Assembly (NCBI RefSeq): GCF_033439725.1
Contig: NW_026944387.1
Coordinates: 3,968,001-4,032,000, forward strand
Reading direction: 5' to 3'
From: Neurospora tetraspora
Lineage: Eukaryota > Ascomycota > Sordariomycetes > Sordariales > Sordariaceae
Length of the DNA: 64,000 nucleotides
This document shows, piece by piece, positions 35,026 through 46,545 of this stretch. A program made the translations under genes and the position numbers. The notes beneath the pieces were generated by a model. That model did not search any database. It was not told where the DNA came from and saw only the letters and a program-made list of their open reading frames with translations. Every line of letters begins with the position of its first letter. Position 1 is the first letter of the stretch.

Positions 35026-38000
35026 GAGCTTAACTTACCGCACTACTCCTTTTGTCTACGCATACCACATTTTAACTTGCCGCACCATGGTTGCCCTATA
35101 TAACAGCCGATAACAGCTAACATATAAAACTCCACGTTTTATATAGTAAAACCAGCCCATAAAATATTTTAAACATTTAGCCATATTAACGAAAAAACTT
35201 AGCGATTTTTATGTATGATATTTTCTGTATAGTCGAGGCTACGTTTCTATACAATAATAATACAATATTACTATATACCCTAAACCGATTATATAGAACG
35301 CCCCTAAATCGACCGCGCTTAATCGAATAATTAATATTAAAGCGCTCGTACTTTGTATTTAATCGTACTTAATTACTTATATTTTTATAATATTTTAATT
35401 ATCTCGAGCTTCTTCTATAAGTAGCTTCTATACTACTACTACCCGCGATTATTTCTTTAATCCCTCCCCTAACAATATTAGAGACCGCGACTATACCCTT
35501 AATTCCTCTCCTTCCTTAAACGAGGCTTCCGTCGAAATTATCGAAATTAATAAAGCTACCGCTACCCTAAACGAACCGATCGAATCTATTGATATAAATA
35601 ATAAATTCTTTTTTATAGGTGCTGTATAGAGTTTGACGATATAAACTACTATTTACAATTTCGGATTTCGTTACTATATAGGATTAGTTAAACTACACTC
35701 TCGCTTTATTAACGGCATTAAATTCTTTACGATAGCGGATATATAATATAAGTATATTAAGCGCCGCGAATACCCCGTACCTATATAGACTCGCTACCGT
35801 CGCCGCGGGTTAAAAAAGAATATATAGTATTACTTATTTAAATTCTTTATTCAGCGTATTAGTAATAATATATTTATAATTATACCTATTAACTTCGAAT
35901 ATTATAATTACCTTCCTACTCCTTCGATAGCCGTTTTCCCCACTATTATTTAGTAATTACGGACAAATAAAAGGAATATATCTATAATCTCCTTACGTAG
36001 AGAAAGTTAACGATCTGTACCGTAAAGTAACTTATAAAGCGAAAATATCTAAACCTCCTACTCAATTCGAAAAATTATTCTAATATATAGTACTACGCCC
36101 GTAGAGAATAAAAAGCTAATTATACAGATATTTAAAACTTCGTATAAATATTAAACGAAGAGTAGGAATATAATTAAAAGGAGAAAATGATTACCTACGC
36201 CGCGGTTAATATCCAAAAAAACGAAGATAATAACTAAGTATTCAATACCGCCTTCTAGGTCCTTATAAAGCAATTTAAGCTTTGGAAGCAATTCCCTAGC
36301 GTTTTAATAATTAATACGACCTATAAAACCAATAAATTTTATAAGCTGTTAATTATAAGGGTCATTATAATTTCTATATATATAATTATTCCGGTCTTTT
36401 AATACCTAATTAACGACGAATTCAAGGAGGGGGGTATTAAATAATATTTTGAATAATTACGGAATATAATAGCGGATATAAAGATTAGGCGGTTTTATAT
36501 TATTATTATAAATAGTAACCCCTAATTTATCGTTATACTAAATACTACTTTTAATAATATAAGGCGGCAACGGTATATATAATATTTTAATAATAACGTT
36601 ATTACCGCTTTTAAGAAGTATTAGAAGGGGAAGAAGAAGGTAAAGGTACAGAAGGGTAGTAATTAGAGGGGTAGGCGCGGTTCCTAAAGAGGGCGCGGCT
36701 CTTAAAAGGGTAAGCGTAACTCCTAATTTTAATTAATTTAAATTTAACTAGCCTAATCCTCCTCCCAACCCTCTTCTTCCTAATAACCACCTTAATTTAC
36801 CTAGCTCTAGCAAAGCGATAATAATAATTTTAACTTAAATACTATAAATTTCGAAGAGCTCTAGCGAACGTATTAGAAAGTTCGTATAATTATTAAAACG
36901 TAAATTTAAATAAGCTCCCTACCCGCTTAGGTAATATAAACGAAGACCGCCTTTTTTATATACTAATAATATATAATATTTAACAACAATCTATATAATT
37001 TTAATAAGGCGAAACGATTTATAAATACTAATTTTAAGGATACTTAGCTTCGATTACTCAAATATATCAATAACGAATTTATACCCTATAAAAGAGAGTA
37101 GGTTAATTACTATACTAAACGGCTCCCTAATTATAATTATAGGATAATCTCCCTAAATAAGTCGATTAACGCTAGTATTAAGGTAGAGGGATTATTAGTG
37201 TATACGGATTTTAATAAAATATATTATATAATTAAAATAATTATTAAAAAATAGTATAATTCGTATAAAGAGGGTATCGTTACGTTTAATACCTAGGTTC
37301 GCTACGATTATATTAAAATCGACTAATTAAGTAACTATAAGCTCTAAATTACTAACTAGGGGTTAGACTTACTTATAGAAGAATATAAGAAGGCTTCTTA
37401 TATTATACGAATTACGAAGAATCCTTACCCCTAAAATTTACTTACCTATAATAATACTTTATAATCTAATATAGGTTACTTTATATGTACGAATTATTAA
37501 AGCGGTATAATAAAGAAAATCCTAAGAAAGCGTTAATTAATACTGTTAATTATAATCTTTTGTAATATTTAGAAGAGGCTTTTGATAATAGAGATCCTTA
37601 CTTTTATATAGTATTTATAATAAAAGTAGTACCTAAAGGGCGCCCCAAGAATAAGCACGGTCCGTTTAATAACGAAATAATTATACTAGAATTAAAGCCC
37701 GCTTCGTTTAGTAGGAGGGGTCCCCGCAATATAATGCAAATTAAAAGAAGTAGCTGTATCCTAAGGGCTACAAAACGTAATTACTTTCGAATTGAAATCT
37801 TTAGACCCAATTTAGAAGCGTTAGATAAAATTAATAAGGAGGAAGCGGCCAACGAGCGAAAGGCGGCTACTAGCGAAGGGAATTATATTATTATTAATAA
37901 TAATACCTAATAGCTAAATTAAGCATTAAAATACGAAAGGGGTAAATTTAAAGAATTAAATAAAACGAGGGGAGGTAAAGCGAGAGTTCTAATTCTAACT

Positions 38001-38619
38001 GCCTCCTCTAACCGCCTAGTATATACTTTCCGTAAACGCCCTACTCTAGAACTAAAACCAAACTGTCTACTAAACTTCCCGTTAAATTCTATTATCGACG
38101 TCAATAATATTAAGAAGGAATACCTTACTATTCTAAATTATATTATAATAGAATAGAGGAGGCGGGTTATAATTAAAAGGAGGGAAAAGGAGGCTACAAA
38201 CGAAGAGGAGCGGTAAACGTACCCGTTAGAAAATTACGTAGAAGACCCTAATCTGTATAAAATATAGCCGGATAATAGGTTAAATTCTATAGTTATAAAC
38301 GACGAATAAAAAATTCAATTAAACTTTACAAAACCGTATAGAGCCTTAATAGAGCCTTAAATAGAGCCTTAATACTACGTAAATATTACGAAATTATTAC
38401 TTTCCTATATTTAATATTAGAAAATATTACCAAATGATTTAGCGCACCACCTTTGACTTAGCGCACCATATTGTAATTTAGTATACTATAATATTCAAAA
38501 CATTGAAAATACCAAAATTTCTATAGGAAAACGGCTTATAATTATAACAGCTAATATATGGTGCGGCAAGAAAAAAATGGTGCGCGTAGACAAAAGGGGT
38601 GGTGCGGTAAGTTAAGCTC
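35026..38619 (+). mobile_element. Mutator-like (MULE) DNA transposon, 3,594 bp, RIP-mutated
   Basis: Terminal inverted repeats of about 65 bp start GAGCTTAACTTACCGCAC at both ends, with an 8 bp TTTGTTAA duplication at 35018-35025 and 38620-38627. Plus-strand translation between about 36,280 and 36,640 retains MULE transposase landmarks: a FPSVLIINTTYKTNKFYKL block, then INSNPQFIVILNTTF and RRQRYIQYFNNNVITAF. The TYKTNKF start and the downstream Asp-containing block match the family's DDE core. The frame is closed many times by TAA/TAG codons with strong AT shift, so no working transposase is made from this copy. The ends are much less mutated than the middle. Confidence 0.82.
36280..36640 (+). 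pseudogene. MULE transposase core relic
   Basis: Translation follows the MULE DDE domain over about 110 residues before ending in a Lys/Arg-rich tail (KYQKGKKKVKVQKG-like). There are several in-frame stops and a heavy AT codon bias. Confidence 0.7.
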
Positions 38620-38627
38620 TTTGTTAA

Positions 38628-39388
38628 GTCGCTCCTGCTCGAAGATGAAGACACTTGATGTTTTTGTATCACCTCTTCTGCTTCGACAAGCTTTATCCGA
38701 CATATAATCTCTTGGGACGGCGCGGAGGATACGCAAATATGGTATTCCAGTTTTTCAAGATGTTTCCTTTTGTCAGGATTCTGGAGTGTCCCCCTCGTCC
38801 CAACGTACCACACTAACCTCCACCACCGAGGGTCTTCGGCACCCACCACCACAGCCCAACGTCAAGCATCGCTTCCGCTTCTCCATCAGACCTAGTCCCC
38901 CTTGGCAATTCTCTCAACAGCATGTTTTGCTCTGGGGACGGCATTGTAGTAGCATCGTGGTGTGCGAAGGTCCTACACAATTCGCAGACTGAGAAAAGGG
39001 GCTGTGCGCTGGCATTGTGAATGCAGTGCCACCCGAGATTTATGATCTGGAAGAGGAAGGATCAAGGGAGGACGTCTCAAGGGGCCACGGATGTACCTCT
39101 GTTAGTGAGGTCCATGCTTAAGTATGGTAAAAATGATCGCTCTACTACCCCTTCTAACAGATTGTTGGAGTAGGTACTTGCCTGTTTGGATGTTGTTGCT
39201 GTTCTTTCCTCGTCCAGCCATTGCGCGATCTTTCATGAGTTGTTCTTGCGAGACACTCTTCTCAGTCATTTCACGACTTGCCCAAGTGGCCGCGAGCTCT
39301 CATAGATGAAGTTTTTCTCTCCGGTAAAGTCTTTCTTGTTCTCGTCTCTCGTCACCAGCCTACTACTTGACTTCTCCAGATCCACCAC
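38628..39388. other. Intergenic stretch
   Basis: Ordinary base composition resumes directly at the right MULE boundary. Small open frames show no domain. The final part is the 3' flank of the minus-strand gene that follows. Confidence 0.4.
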
Positions 39389-40412
39389 TCAACACTCCAT
39401 CAACCTGTTGCGCCTCCCTGAATCCGCACCCATCACCATACGGCTACAAACCCCATCAACGTAGTTCAATTTCTCCAAGCGCAGTTCAACCAACATTCTA
39501 ATCCCATGAACATCCTTCCGCAATCCATCCACGTACGTCAGGGTACTTGTCCCCTTCAGTTTAGATATTTGCTGCATGCAAATACCCGCCACAGATAACC
39601 AAGAGATCATTACAAGCCTTCCTCAGGCCGCAAATCTCCGGCGCCATCTCCTTTGACACCTGTGCAAAAGCTTCGATTGGTGTGCCATCTATCCTTACGC
39701 CAAGCTCATGGATCTCTTCATCCAAGTGGTATACACACAGCTGAATCAGGACGGTGAACACCCTCATCGGGTTTTCGTCTAGTTCCTCGGCATGCTTGTC
39801 CAGCGCCACCATTAAATAGTCAGACTCTATCGCGTGCGTCTTCTCCTCTCTGGTGTCCACACCAGCTTTATCGAAAGAAATAGGAAGAAATCCTCGATGA
39901 GAAACAACACCAACCATCCTCTTCGTCCCCTCCGCCCCCATCTCCAGTCTCGTGGTAAACCTTCCAAAGAAGATAACATAACACCCTGGCATCGAAGTCC
40001 AGCGAAACGCAAGCTCAACGCTCGCATCGCTCACCGTCTCAGAAAAGAAATAATCCGTCAGTGATCCGCTCTTGCCGATAACTCTCCTTACCTGCTCTCT
40101 CCTGAGCCCCAATGACTTGAAAGCAGCGCGGATGACATCGTAGGGGGCAGCAAATCCGGGTTCTTCCGGGCCACTGGACTCGAGGAGGATGAGGGATTTG
40201 GAGGGTTGGGTGACGATGCTCATCATGCTCTCGATCCAGAGGGAGGGCGTGAGGTAAGAGGGGTTGGGAGTTCTGGTTTCGATTCGGTAGCGCGAGGGGA
40301 TGGTGTCGGGTTCGATGGGGCCGCCGTGGTGGATGTGCAGGTCGGGGTCGACGGTGGTGGGGGTGAAGGTCAGGCCACGGGGGACCCAGTCGAAGGTGCT
40401 GGTGAAGAGCAT
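39389..40412 (-). CDS. Unknown protein, paralogue A of a tandem pair
   Basis: The main open frame runs from 40412 to a stop at 39561 (283 aa). Beyond it a second frame (to 39389) continues the similarity to paralogue B (TYVDGLRKDVHGIRMLVELRLEKLNY against its LKLLRDGIERTHSRLKFHLNRIHY). A 40 nt GTATTT...CAAG intron at 39546-39585 would connect them into 327 aa. That is short for a fungal intron, so a frameshift is the alternative. Shared landmarks with B are the WVPRGLTF start, FRWTSMPGCYVIFFG and VVSHRG. No signal peptide is visible and no known family is recognised. A TATAAAG box lies about 155 bp upstream. Confidence 0.65.
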
Positions 40413-40567
40413 CGTGGGTGTTGAAGGTGAGTTTCTGCTTGATTTTGCTGGGTGTTGTGTCTGCTTCGGTTACTCTTCTCTTTGATCAGTCGTACGGATG
40501 GTCGGTAGTGTTGGGTGGGTGGCTTTGGCTGGAACAAGTCGCAGAGTCTTAGAGAGAATGCGAGGAT

Positions 40568-40574
40568 CTTTATA
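40568..40574 (-). promoter_or_regulatory. TATA-box candidate, paralogue A
   Basis: TATAAAG on the minus strand, about 155 bp before the start codon. The same heptamer precedes paralogue B. Confidence 0.45.
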
Positions 40575-40980
40575 CAGCAGAACTATGGTCTTTGTCTCCG
40601 CAGTTTGTTGTTGCTAAGTGTGTTTTGACGATGTGTCTGCTTTTGAGTTTCTTCCAGATGAATCCTTTGCCTTTCCCTCCCAAACACAAAACTGATGCGT
40701 CACAAACCGCGCTTGCTTCCTCTTGACATTGCAGACAGTGCTAGTAGAGCCCACAGCAAGCAAGCTAGTCAAACTCAATCCGCTCCGGGTACGAGATCAT
40801 GACACTAGAGTTCTTGCCCTTGGTTGTCATGCTCATAGTTGTCATGAGGAATCAAGCCTCTTGTGGTGTCAATGTTTGACCGCGAGGAAGAAAAGGGTTC
40901 AAACATGGCTCCCACTTCGAGCCCCGATTGGACGAGATGCTTCAGACATTTCAATGGATGCATTTACTTCTTCGCGAAGC

Positions 40981-41367
40981 CCTACCCACACACACCCTTT
41001 TCTTACACGCACACACCTTTTTCAACATCATAAGTTCTCCATCATAAATCACATCTTCTCCCCTACAAACTTTCAGGTCCCGATCATTAAGAAGAAAGCC
41101 TCTATTTAAGGTCTCAATGTATCTAAAAGTCCTCAAAACATAGTGCTTGGAGGGTAGCTGCACAAACTGGCACTATGAATGCAACTGAGAAGGTTAGCGT
41201 ACGAGTCTTTAAGAGAGTAATAGGAACACAAAAAGCTTTAAGAATTGTTAGGATTCTTGTACTCGACTGCTCTAAGTTTCGTAGCGTTAGAGGGCCACTA
41301 TAAAATGTTATAATAATTACGGCTGGAAAAGGTGTGTGCGTGTAGGCAAGGGGTGTGTGTGGGTAGG
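40981..41367. mobile_element. Inverted-repeat element (MITE-like), 387 bp
   Basis: Arms of about 43 bp (40981-41023 and 41325-41367) are inverted copies starting CCTACCCACACACACCC and containing TACACGCACACACC. There is no coding capacity between them. I see no target duplication at the edges, so the true ends and the class are uncertain. Because the arms are CA-rich, part of the match may be low complexity. Confidence 0.5.
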
Positions 41368-41703
41368 ATTTCCCTTTTATCACTGGTACAGTCACAAATG
41401 GCGTAGTGGAAAGTGTTCTGAAGCCTGTTGTATGTTGCATCTTTTCATCGTGCTCAGTGTCCTCTACATCAGCGAGTGACGAGTGTCTATCCCGCTCTGT
41501 CTACGCTACACCAGTTGAAGCCCATGTACCCTTCCCTCGACACCAGCTAGTTCTAACAGATTCTACAGTCCTTCATCTTTAGCTTCCCTTAGGTAACCTC
41601 CTTGTTGCATGAACGCCAATATGAGAAACCTCGGCATTCCAGTTTCTTTCTCGCCATGCGTGCCATGCGTATGTAATGTTGCTGCTTTCTGACATCTTCC
41701 CAC

Positions 41704-42771
41704 CTAGCGGTTTTGATCCGAGAACAGAAGTTGCTTGATGGCAGCCATGCTCTTCGTGGATTGAATGTGTATGTTCTCGAGGTAATGGATCCTGTTGAGG
41801 TGAAACTTCAGCCGGGAATGTGTTCTTTCGATGCCGTCCCGCAAAAGCTTCAAATCGAACAGGCGGCTATCGCCGCTGGGTTTGGACAAGATTGCAGTCT
41901 TAGAAGCGGCCACGAACCCAGAGCAAATCTCCATGAGATTACGGCAGGAGTTCCTCAGAGTAAAGAGTGAAGTGGTAAGATCCCTGTATCGTGCGTACAG
42001 TTCAAAAGGACGAACATCACCTGAAGCAGGAGATTTTGCCTGCACAGAGGATAGAAGGCCTTGTATCTCTTCAACCTTCTCAGCCCGCTTCTGTATGGCG
42101 CTCTCAAGATGCTTCTCACACTGGTCCAGCATCATGACAACCATCTTCGAAGGTGAGTATTCCGTCCGGCCAAAGACGTCTTCGCCGCCCTTCATCACAT
42201 CCGCATTCCATGTGGGTGTAAGAACACCCCGATGGGACAAGACGCTGCGGAACTGGTAGACGGTGCGGACGTCGTTAGTGAATTCATGGGTACGCATACA
42301 GCGGACGGAAGAAGTTGAGCCAAGGAATATAAGATAAGATCCTGGAGTTGAGGACCATCTGAACGCGATATGCAAGTTCTGGTCCTCTTCAAAGAATGAA
42401 AACGGCGGGAAGGACCCGGGCTTCTGGATCGCGTCAAAGAGCCTCCTCGGGATTTTCCACGTGTCTACAATTTTCTCCAAGATCCCCTTTGGAGCGCCAA
42501 GTGATTCGATGTAAAGAGTCGTGGGGGGTCCATATCCCCAAAGATTCTTGTCTTGCAGGTTATCAACAAATGGAATTCGGAGATAGGCTTTCAATTGTTT
42601 GTTGTCTTCCTGTACAGGTATTCTACCAAAACAATCCTCAAGAGGAGCATTGAAAATAGAGGCATCTGCCCCATCCTTCGGTAGCGGCTGTAACCATAGA
42701 CGCAAATTATGTTGATGATCCGAGAATTGAAGCCCATTCGGCAACCAGTCTGTTCCAGCGCTGAACGTCAT
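41704..42771 (-). CDS. Unknown protein, paralogue B of a tandem pair (355 aa)
   Basis: A single open exon from 42771 to 41704. The start aligns with paralogue A (MTFSAGTDWLPNGLQF against MLFTSTFDWVPRGLTF). Conserved points are FRWSSTPGSYLIFLG (about residue 137), VLSHRG, and a Cys-containing helix SLFTLRNSCRNLMEICSGF near residue 270. The C-terminal quarter is helical and basic. It lacks a signal peptide and transmembrane segments, so it is probably intracellular. The family is not recognised. The divergence between A and B indicates an old duplication, not a recent tandem copy. Confidence 0.78.
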   Translation of the reverse strand: MTFSAGTDWLPNGLQFSDHQHNLRLWLQPLPKDGADASIFNAPLEDCFGRIPVQEDNKQLKAYLRIPFVDNLQDKNLWGYGPPTTLYIESLGAPKGILEKIVDTWKIPRRLFDAIQKPGSFPPFSFFEEDQNLHIAFRWSSTPGSYLIFLGSTSSVRCMRTHEFTNDVRTVYQFRSVLSHRGVLTPTWNADVMKGGEDVFGRTEYSPSKMVVMMLDQCEKHLESAIQKRAEKVEEIQGLLSSVQAKSPASGDVRPFELYARYRDLTTSLFTLRNSCRNLMEICSGFVAASKTAILSKPSGDSRLFDLKLLRDGIERTHSRLKFHLNRIHYLENIHIQSTKSMAAIKQLLFSDQNR

Positions 42772-42888
42772 GTTGCAAGAACGATAGCAGTCAGCCTCTT
42801 GAAGTTCAACTGCGATATTCTGGGAAATTAGGTCTGGTATCTGGGCACTATAACCCTTGACTCAAAGCAGATACTAGGCTTTCGGGCT

Positions 42889-42895
42889 CTTTATA
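42889..42895 (-). promoter_or_regulatory. TATA-box candidate, paralogue B
   Basis: TATAAAG on the minus strand, about 118 bp upstream of the start at 42771, comparable to the box before paralogue A. Confidence 0.45.
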
Positions 42896-43766
42896 CCGGC
42901 GTTCACCTGAAGAACACAGCCAACAACAAACCAACATTGATTGTAACTCGGTGGAATTTGACTTTGCTGTTTCCTATGGGACAGGACTTCCCGCACCGGT
43001 GGTGTCAGGCGAGGAATAAAAGCACAACAATCTAGACCATCACCCTGAGATGCTTTCCAAACTGATTGAGCATGAAGACTTTCATGCCAGCCCAGGGTAG
43101 AAGATGTGGAAGGAAAGAATGAGAAGGACAAAAGAGCAAAGAACACGTAAGCGACAAATTGTTGCTCTGCCCAAACTCCAACCACAAGTGCGGCTCTAAG
43201 AGAACCAGACCTCCATCCCTCACCTTCTCACGCCTGGATCTTCGAGTTTGGCAACACCAGAGTCCGCAATCAGCCAGTCTTCACAGGCTAGAACAGAAAA
43301 CTGAGAACAAACCTGCAATGCCAAACCCAAACTCTTACGATCGTGTGTCTTCAACGACCACATAACCACAACAGTTCGAGATGCTGAATCGTGGAGCATG
43401 GCTCCTGATAGCTGCTTCCATGAAAGTGTGACCGGTGCAACAGTACCAGAAAAGACATAAAGAGAGCAGTTCAACAGCACTTGCTCCTTCTTGCTCACTC
43501 ATCAACACAACAAAACAGAAACAACGAAGCAAATTAACACTTGTCAATCACAGTTCCCTCAAACACAACGCATCAACACTTGTCAATTACGGTTCCCTTA
43601 ACCACAACCAAACTTCAAACATTTCTGGGTTTGTCTCCCATCTCCCACTGCCCTACTTCTTCTCGGCTCCTGTTGTCCCCTTCCGTTATCATTGACCGTC
43701 ACTTGACCTTCAACAACATCTCTGCCCCCCTCATATCTCCACAATAACCCGCTTCCAACTCTTCTT
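42896..43766. other. Intergenic stretch with a small tandem repeat
   Basis: No gene is firmly supported. Around 43,535-43,612 a 39 bp unit beginning AACACTTGTCAATYACRGTT occurs twice in tandem. The pyrimidine-rich stretch before 43,768 could be a leader or intron for the Ser/Thr-rich frame. Confidence 0.4.
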
Positions 43767-43767
43767 T

Positions 43768-44019
43768 GTGGAACAACCACTTAACACATCTTCTAGCAAT
43801 AACACCTACGGAACTACCAGCGGTACTACCAGCGGTACCACTGGCTCTTCGTCCTCCACCTCAGGAACATCCGGCTCCTCGTCGTCCACGTCCACCTACA
43901 CTCAGTTCCCCTCATTTGAGAGCAACAAAGAGAGGGAGATCAAGGAGGCAACCTCCACGTCGCTCTTACCCTCTTCTAGCACCACTTCCAACACCACTTC
44001 CAACACCACTTCCAAGTAA
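43768..44019 (+). CDS. Ser/Thr-rich low-complexity frame, possible exon
   Basis: An 83-codon open stretch that is about two-thirds Ser, Thr, Gly and Asn (GTTSGTTSGTTGSSSSTSGT and similar), ending TSNTTSNTTSK. It has no ATG at its beginning. A TTCTAG acceptor at about 43,796, preceded by CTTAAC, suggests an exon whose start lies upstream. The composition would suit a glycosylated wall or linker region. No domain is recognised, and it may not be a gene. Confidence 0.3.
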   Translation: MEQPLNTSSSNNTYGTTSGTTSGTTGSSSSTSGTSGSSSSTSTYTQFPSFESNKEREIKEATSTSLLPSSSTTSNTTSNTTSK

Positions 44020-44482
44020 GTGCCGCGATAAGACGGCTCGGAGTAAGTTTGCGACGATGCTGTGCGGAAGGAAATGAATTTTCGGGTTGTGATTGTGCCG
44101 TGTGCGTTGCTTTCGGAGTTGAAGTGAGTATAGAAGGACTTGTCTGCCCTGCGTGGACGAGAGAGGTCATCGGGTGGTTCACCTGGCGACAGAGGCTTTG
44201 AGGATCGTGGCTATTTGGCTCGAAGTAGCCGTGTGGTGTGATTGGTTGGGCGATGTACTTCAACACGCTCGCCAGATCCTTGGGTTGGTGTGGAGAGCTC
44301 GCGGTGTCATGATATATCCTAACATCAGCTGGGATTCGAGAAAATGAGCGATGCATTCCGAAGTTGAACAGACTGATGTCCGTAGCTCCTGTGCAGTGTC
44401 ATTTGTATCCCGCTGTTCTTGCACTCCCACAATCAGTTCACTGTATTCTTGAAATCTTCTTCTTCCGATGATGTTCGCCTGT
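44020..44482. other. Intergenic stretch
   Basis: 3' flank of the receptor gene. Nothing beyond short overlapping open frames is visible. Confidence 0.35.
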
Positions 44483-45750
44483 TCAACCCAACGATTCGAA
44501 CCCGGCTCTGCTCCTCCTCCTGTCCAAAACCGACGACAGCCTTTGACTTGAACACCTGGTAAGAGTCTGGGGTGGCTCCGCTGACATTGTGCTTGCACTG
44601 CTCGCCGCTGGCACCGACAGAACATTCAGCTCGATGTCGCTCCCAGTCAAAGAGAGGTGCAAAGGTGAGGGCGCTTCCGTCTTCCGCAGCGACGACCTGG
44701 CTTGTTCAGAGTTGTTTGCAGCATTATCACGGGATTGCTGCTCGACCGGGCGGTTCAACGCTTGGTGACTTCGTTGAAAAGGAATGTTAAAATTCGACGT
44801 GAGATGCGGGGTCGACCGACCTGTTCCTCTTCCGCGCCGTGGGCCAACGCAGCCAAACATTGGCGCCAGGATAGGAAGGTTGCCACAGGTGATGCCTGCC
44901 GACAACTCAACGTACGTCCAGAGCCCGATGCGAATGTCACTCGCTGTTCAGTGGGTGGCATAGTCAGGTACATGCTCATGTAGGGTTAGAATATGAGGGA
45001 AAGGGGGCACTTACGCATGGTGACTGGATCCATGGGGTGGTCTTGGATCATTGCAGCCCACCGAGCAAAGCTTGTAGCAATGCAAAGAAGGCCCAAGAGG
45101 AACACACAGCAAAGACCAATCCGAGTCCTTCTGTCCACGCCGAGTTTTGCCAGGACTGGTATTGGCATGGCGTATATGACGATGTCGCATACTGTCGATA
45201 TAATTCCAGTTGTGAGTGGAACAACGAATTTGCTCTCGCCAAAACATTTCCCGTCAGGTCGCGGACAGACAGCAATCTCCTGTAAAAGTGCGATCAACAA
45301 GCCGGTGAAAGAGTTGACGGCAGTTACAATGAAGACCGCGCATGCCACCTTCCGAAACATACTTCCACGGAAGATGCTGGTATTGAAGTCGAGAATTGAC
45401 GCCTTGACGCAAAAGACGCACAAGTTCTGGAACATCAACATGGCTGCATTGGATCTTGGGAGCCAGAGTTTGTCGTGATCCGTCTTCGGCAACGCCTGAT
45501 CGCCCAGTCCGACGGTCAAACCGTGTGCTAGGGCGGCGATAACACCGAAGCTCCACAGCAGACCGAAGAACATGAGCCAGTCATCGCGTCGCCAGTGCTT
45601 TGCGGTCCTGGTGCTGCGCCTGGCATATATCCGGAGGGCAAGGGAAAGGGACGAGAGAACCGTGCCGACAATGATTGCCCCATACAAAGCATCCTGCTTG
45701 TAGTTGTGCGGGCTTCTCGGACGCAAATTTCGGTTGGTTTCGACGTCCAT
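44483..45750 (-). CDS. PTH11-like rhodopsin-domain membrane protein (398 aa)
   Basis: Exons 45015-45750 and 44483-44943. The 71 nt intron (44944-45014) has a GTAAGT donor, TCTAAC and CTGAC branch candidates and an ACAG acceptor, and splicing yields a 398-residue frame. The N-terminal two-thirds hold about seven hydrophobic spans: ALYGAIIVGTVLSSLSLALRIYARR, then WLMFFGLLWSFGVIAALAHG, LMFQNLCVFCVKASIL, AVFIVTAVNSFTGLLIALL, ISTVCDIVIYAMPIPVL and RIGLCCVFLLGLLCIATSF, and a last span containing CGNLPILAPMF after the splice. The RDDW motif, the DIVIYAMPIP block and the late GITCGNLPILAP are typical of the fungal rhodopsin/PTH11-like family. The cytosolic tail is Ser-rich and basic. Likely a plasma-membrane protein; ligand unknown. 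The usual Cys-rich CFEM domain is absent. Confidence 0.88.
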
Positions 45751-46545
45751 TGTTCGTGCTGGTTGTGCTACCAGATTGATAGCCGAAAAAAAAATGTAAT
45801 AGTGGTTGCGCCTGGTTGCGCGCTAGGAAGAATGGGAGTGAATCGGAGGGTAGACGTGCAGAAATTGTGTCGAGATCATCTGGCGATGTGTCACGGAGTT
45901 GACGATTTCCGGGTTTTGTCCACAACAAGTTACCTGTTTTGAAAGGTGGAAGAAATTTTTAGGACCTGAAATGTGGGAAAAGAATTTGCGTTGGGCGGGT
46001 GATGTGGAGGAAGGAGGGCCCGAGCAAGTTCTCATCCGACGTAACTGCCTCCCTTCACTCCGACAGCTTTCCCCACCGGGCATGATTGGGATAGCGGTGA
46101 ATGGACTTATTCAGACGCTGGCTGTCCATCTGAAAAGGCTTCGAGTGGGTCTTCCATCCGAGGTTTCGAAGAACGGAAGCATTGGACTGGCTCTTTGAGT
46201 GCGCCTGTTCCTTTTGCATTCTTTCCCAGTCATACCCGGTCTTATCTTCCCGGTTTGTCCGTCAGTTCGATGCAACGTTGCCTCTTTGAAACTCCCAAAG
46301 ATCCCAAAAACATCCTGGGATGCATCGGCACTCACCAAAAAAGACATATTCCTTTCCTGTTCCAGCATAGTGAAGGGTATATAACAGCTGTGCTGTCAAA
46401 CAGAACGCATCATCGCAACCTGGAAAGTTGAAACCGACACCCACAAACTTCTTTTCGCATGACATGATGAAAGATGGTGTACTCGACATGCCCAACACAA
46501 TCCTTGAGTCGGGATAATTCCGAAGGTGTTCTGGGCCAGTAGGAT
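45751..46545. other. Intergenic stretch
   Basis: Promoter side of the receptor gene. No credible coding region is visible, and composition is ordinary. Confidence 0.4.

Noticed and set aside
43500-43620. Two 39 bp tandem units as a possible CRISPR or regulatory array
   Set aside because: Only two adjacent copies without spacers, in a eukaryotic genome. It is a plain small tandem duplication.
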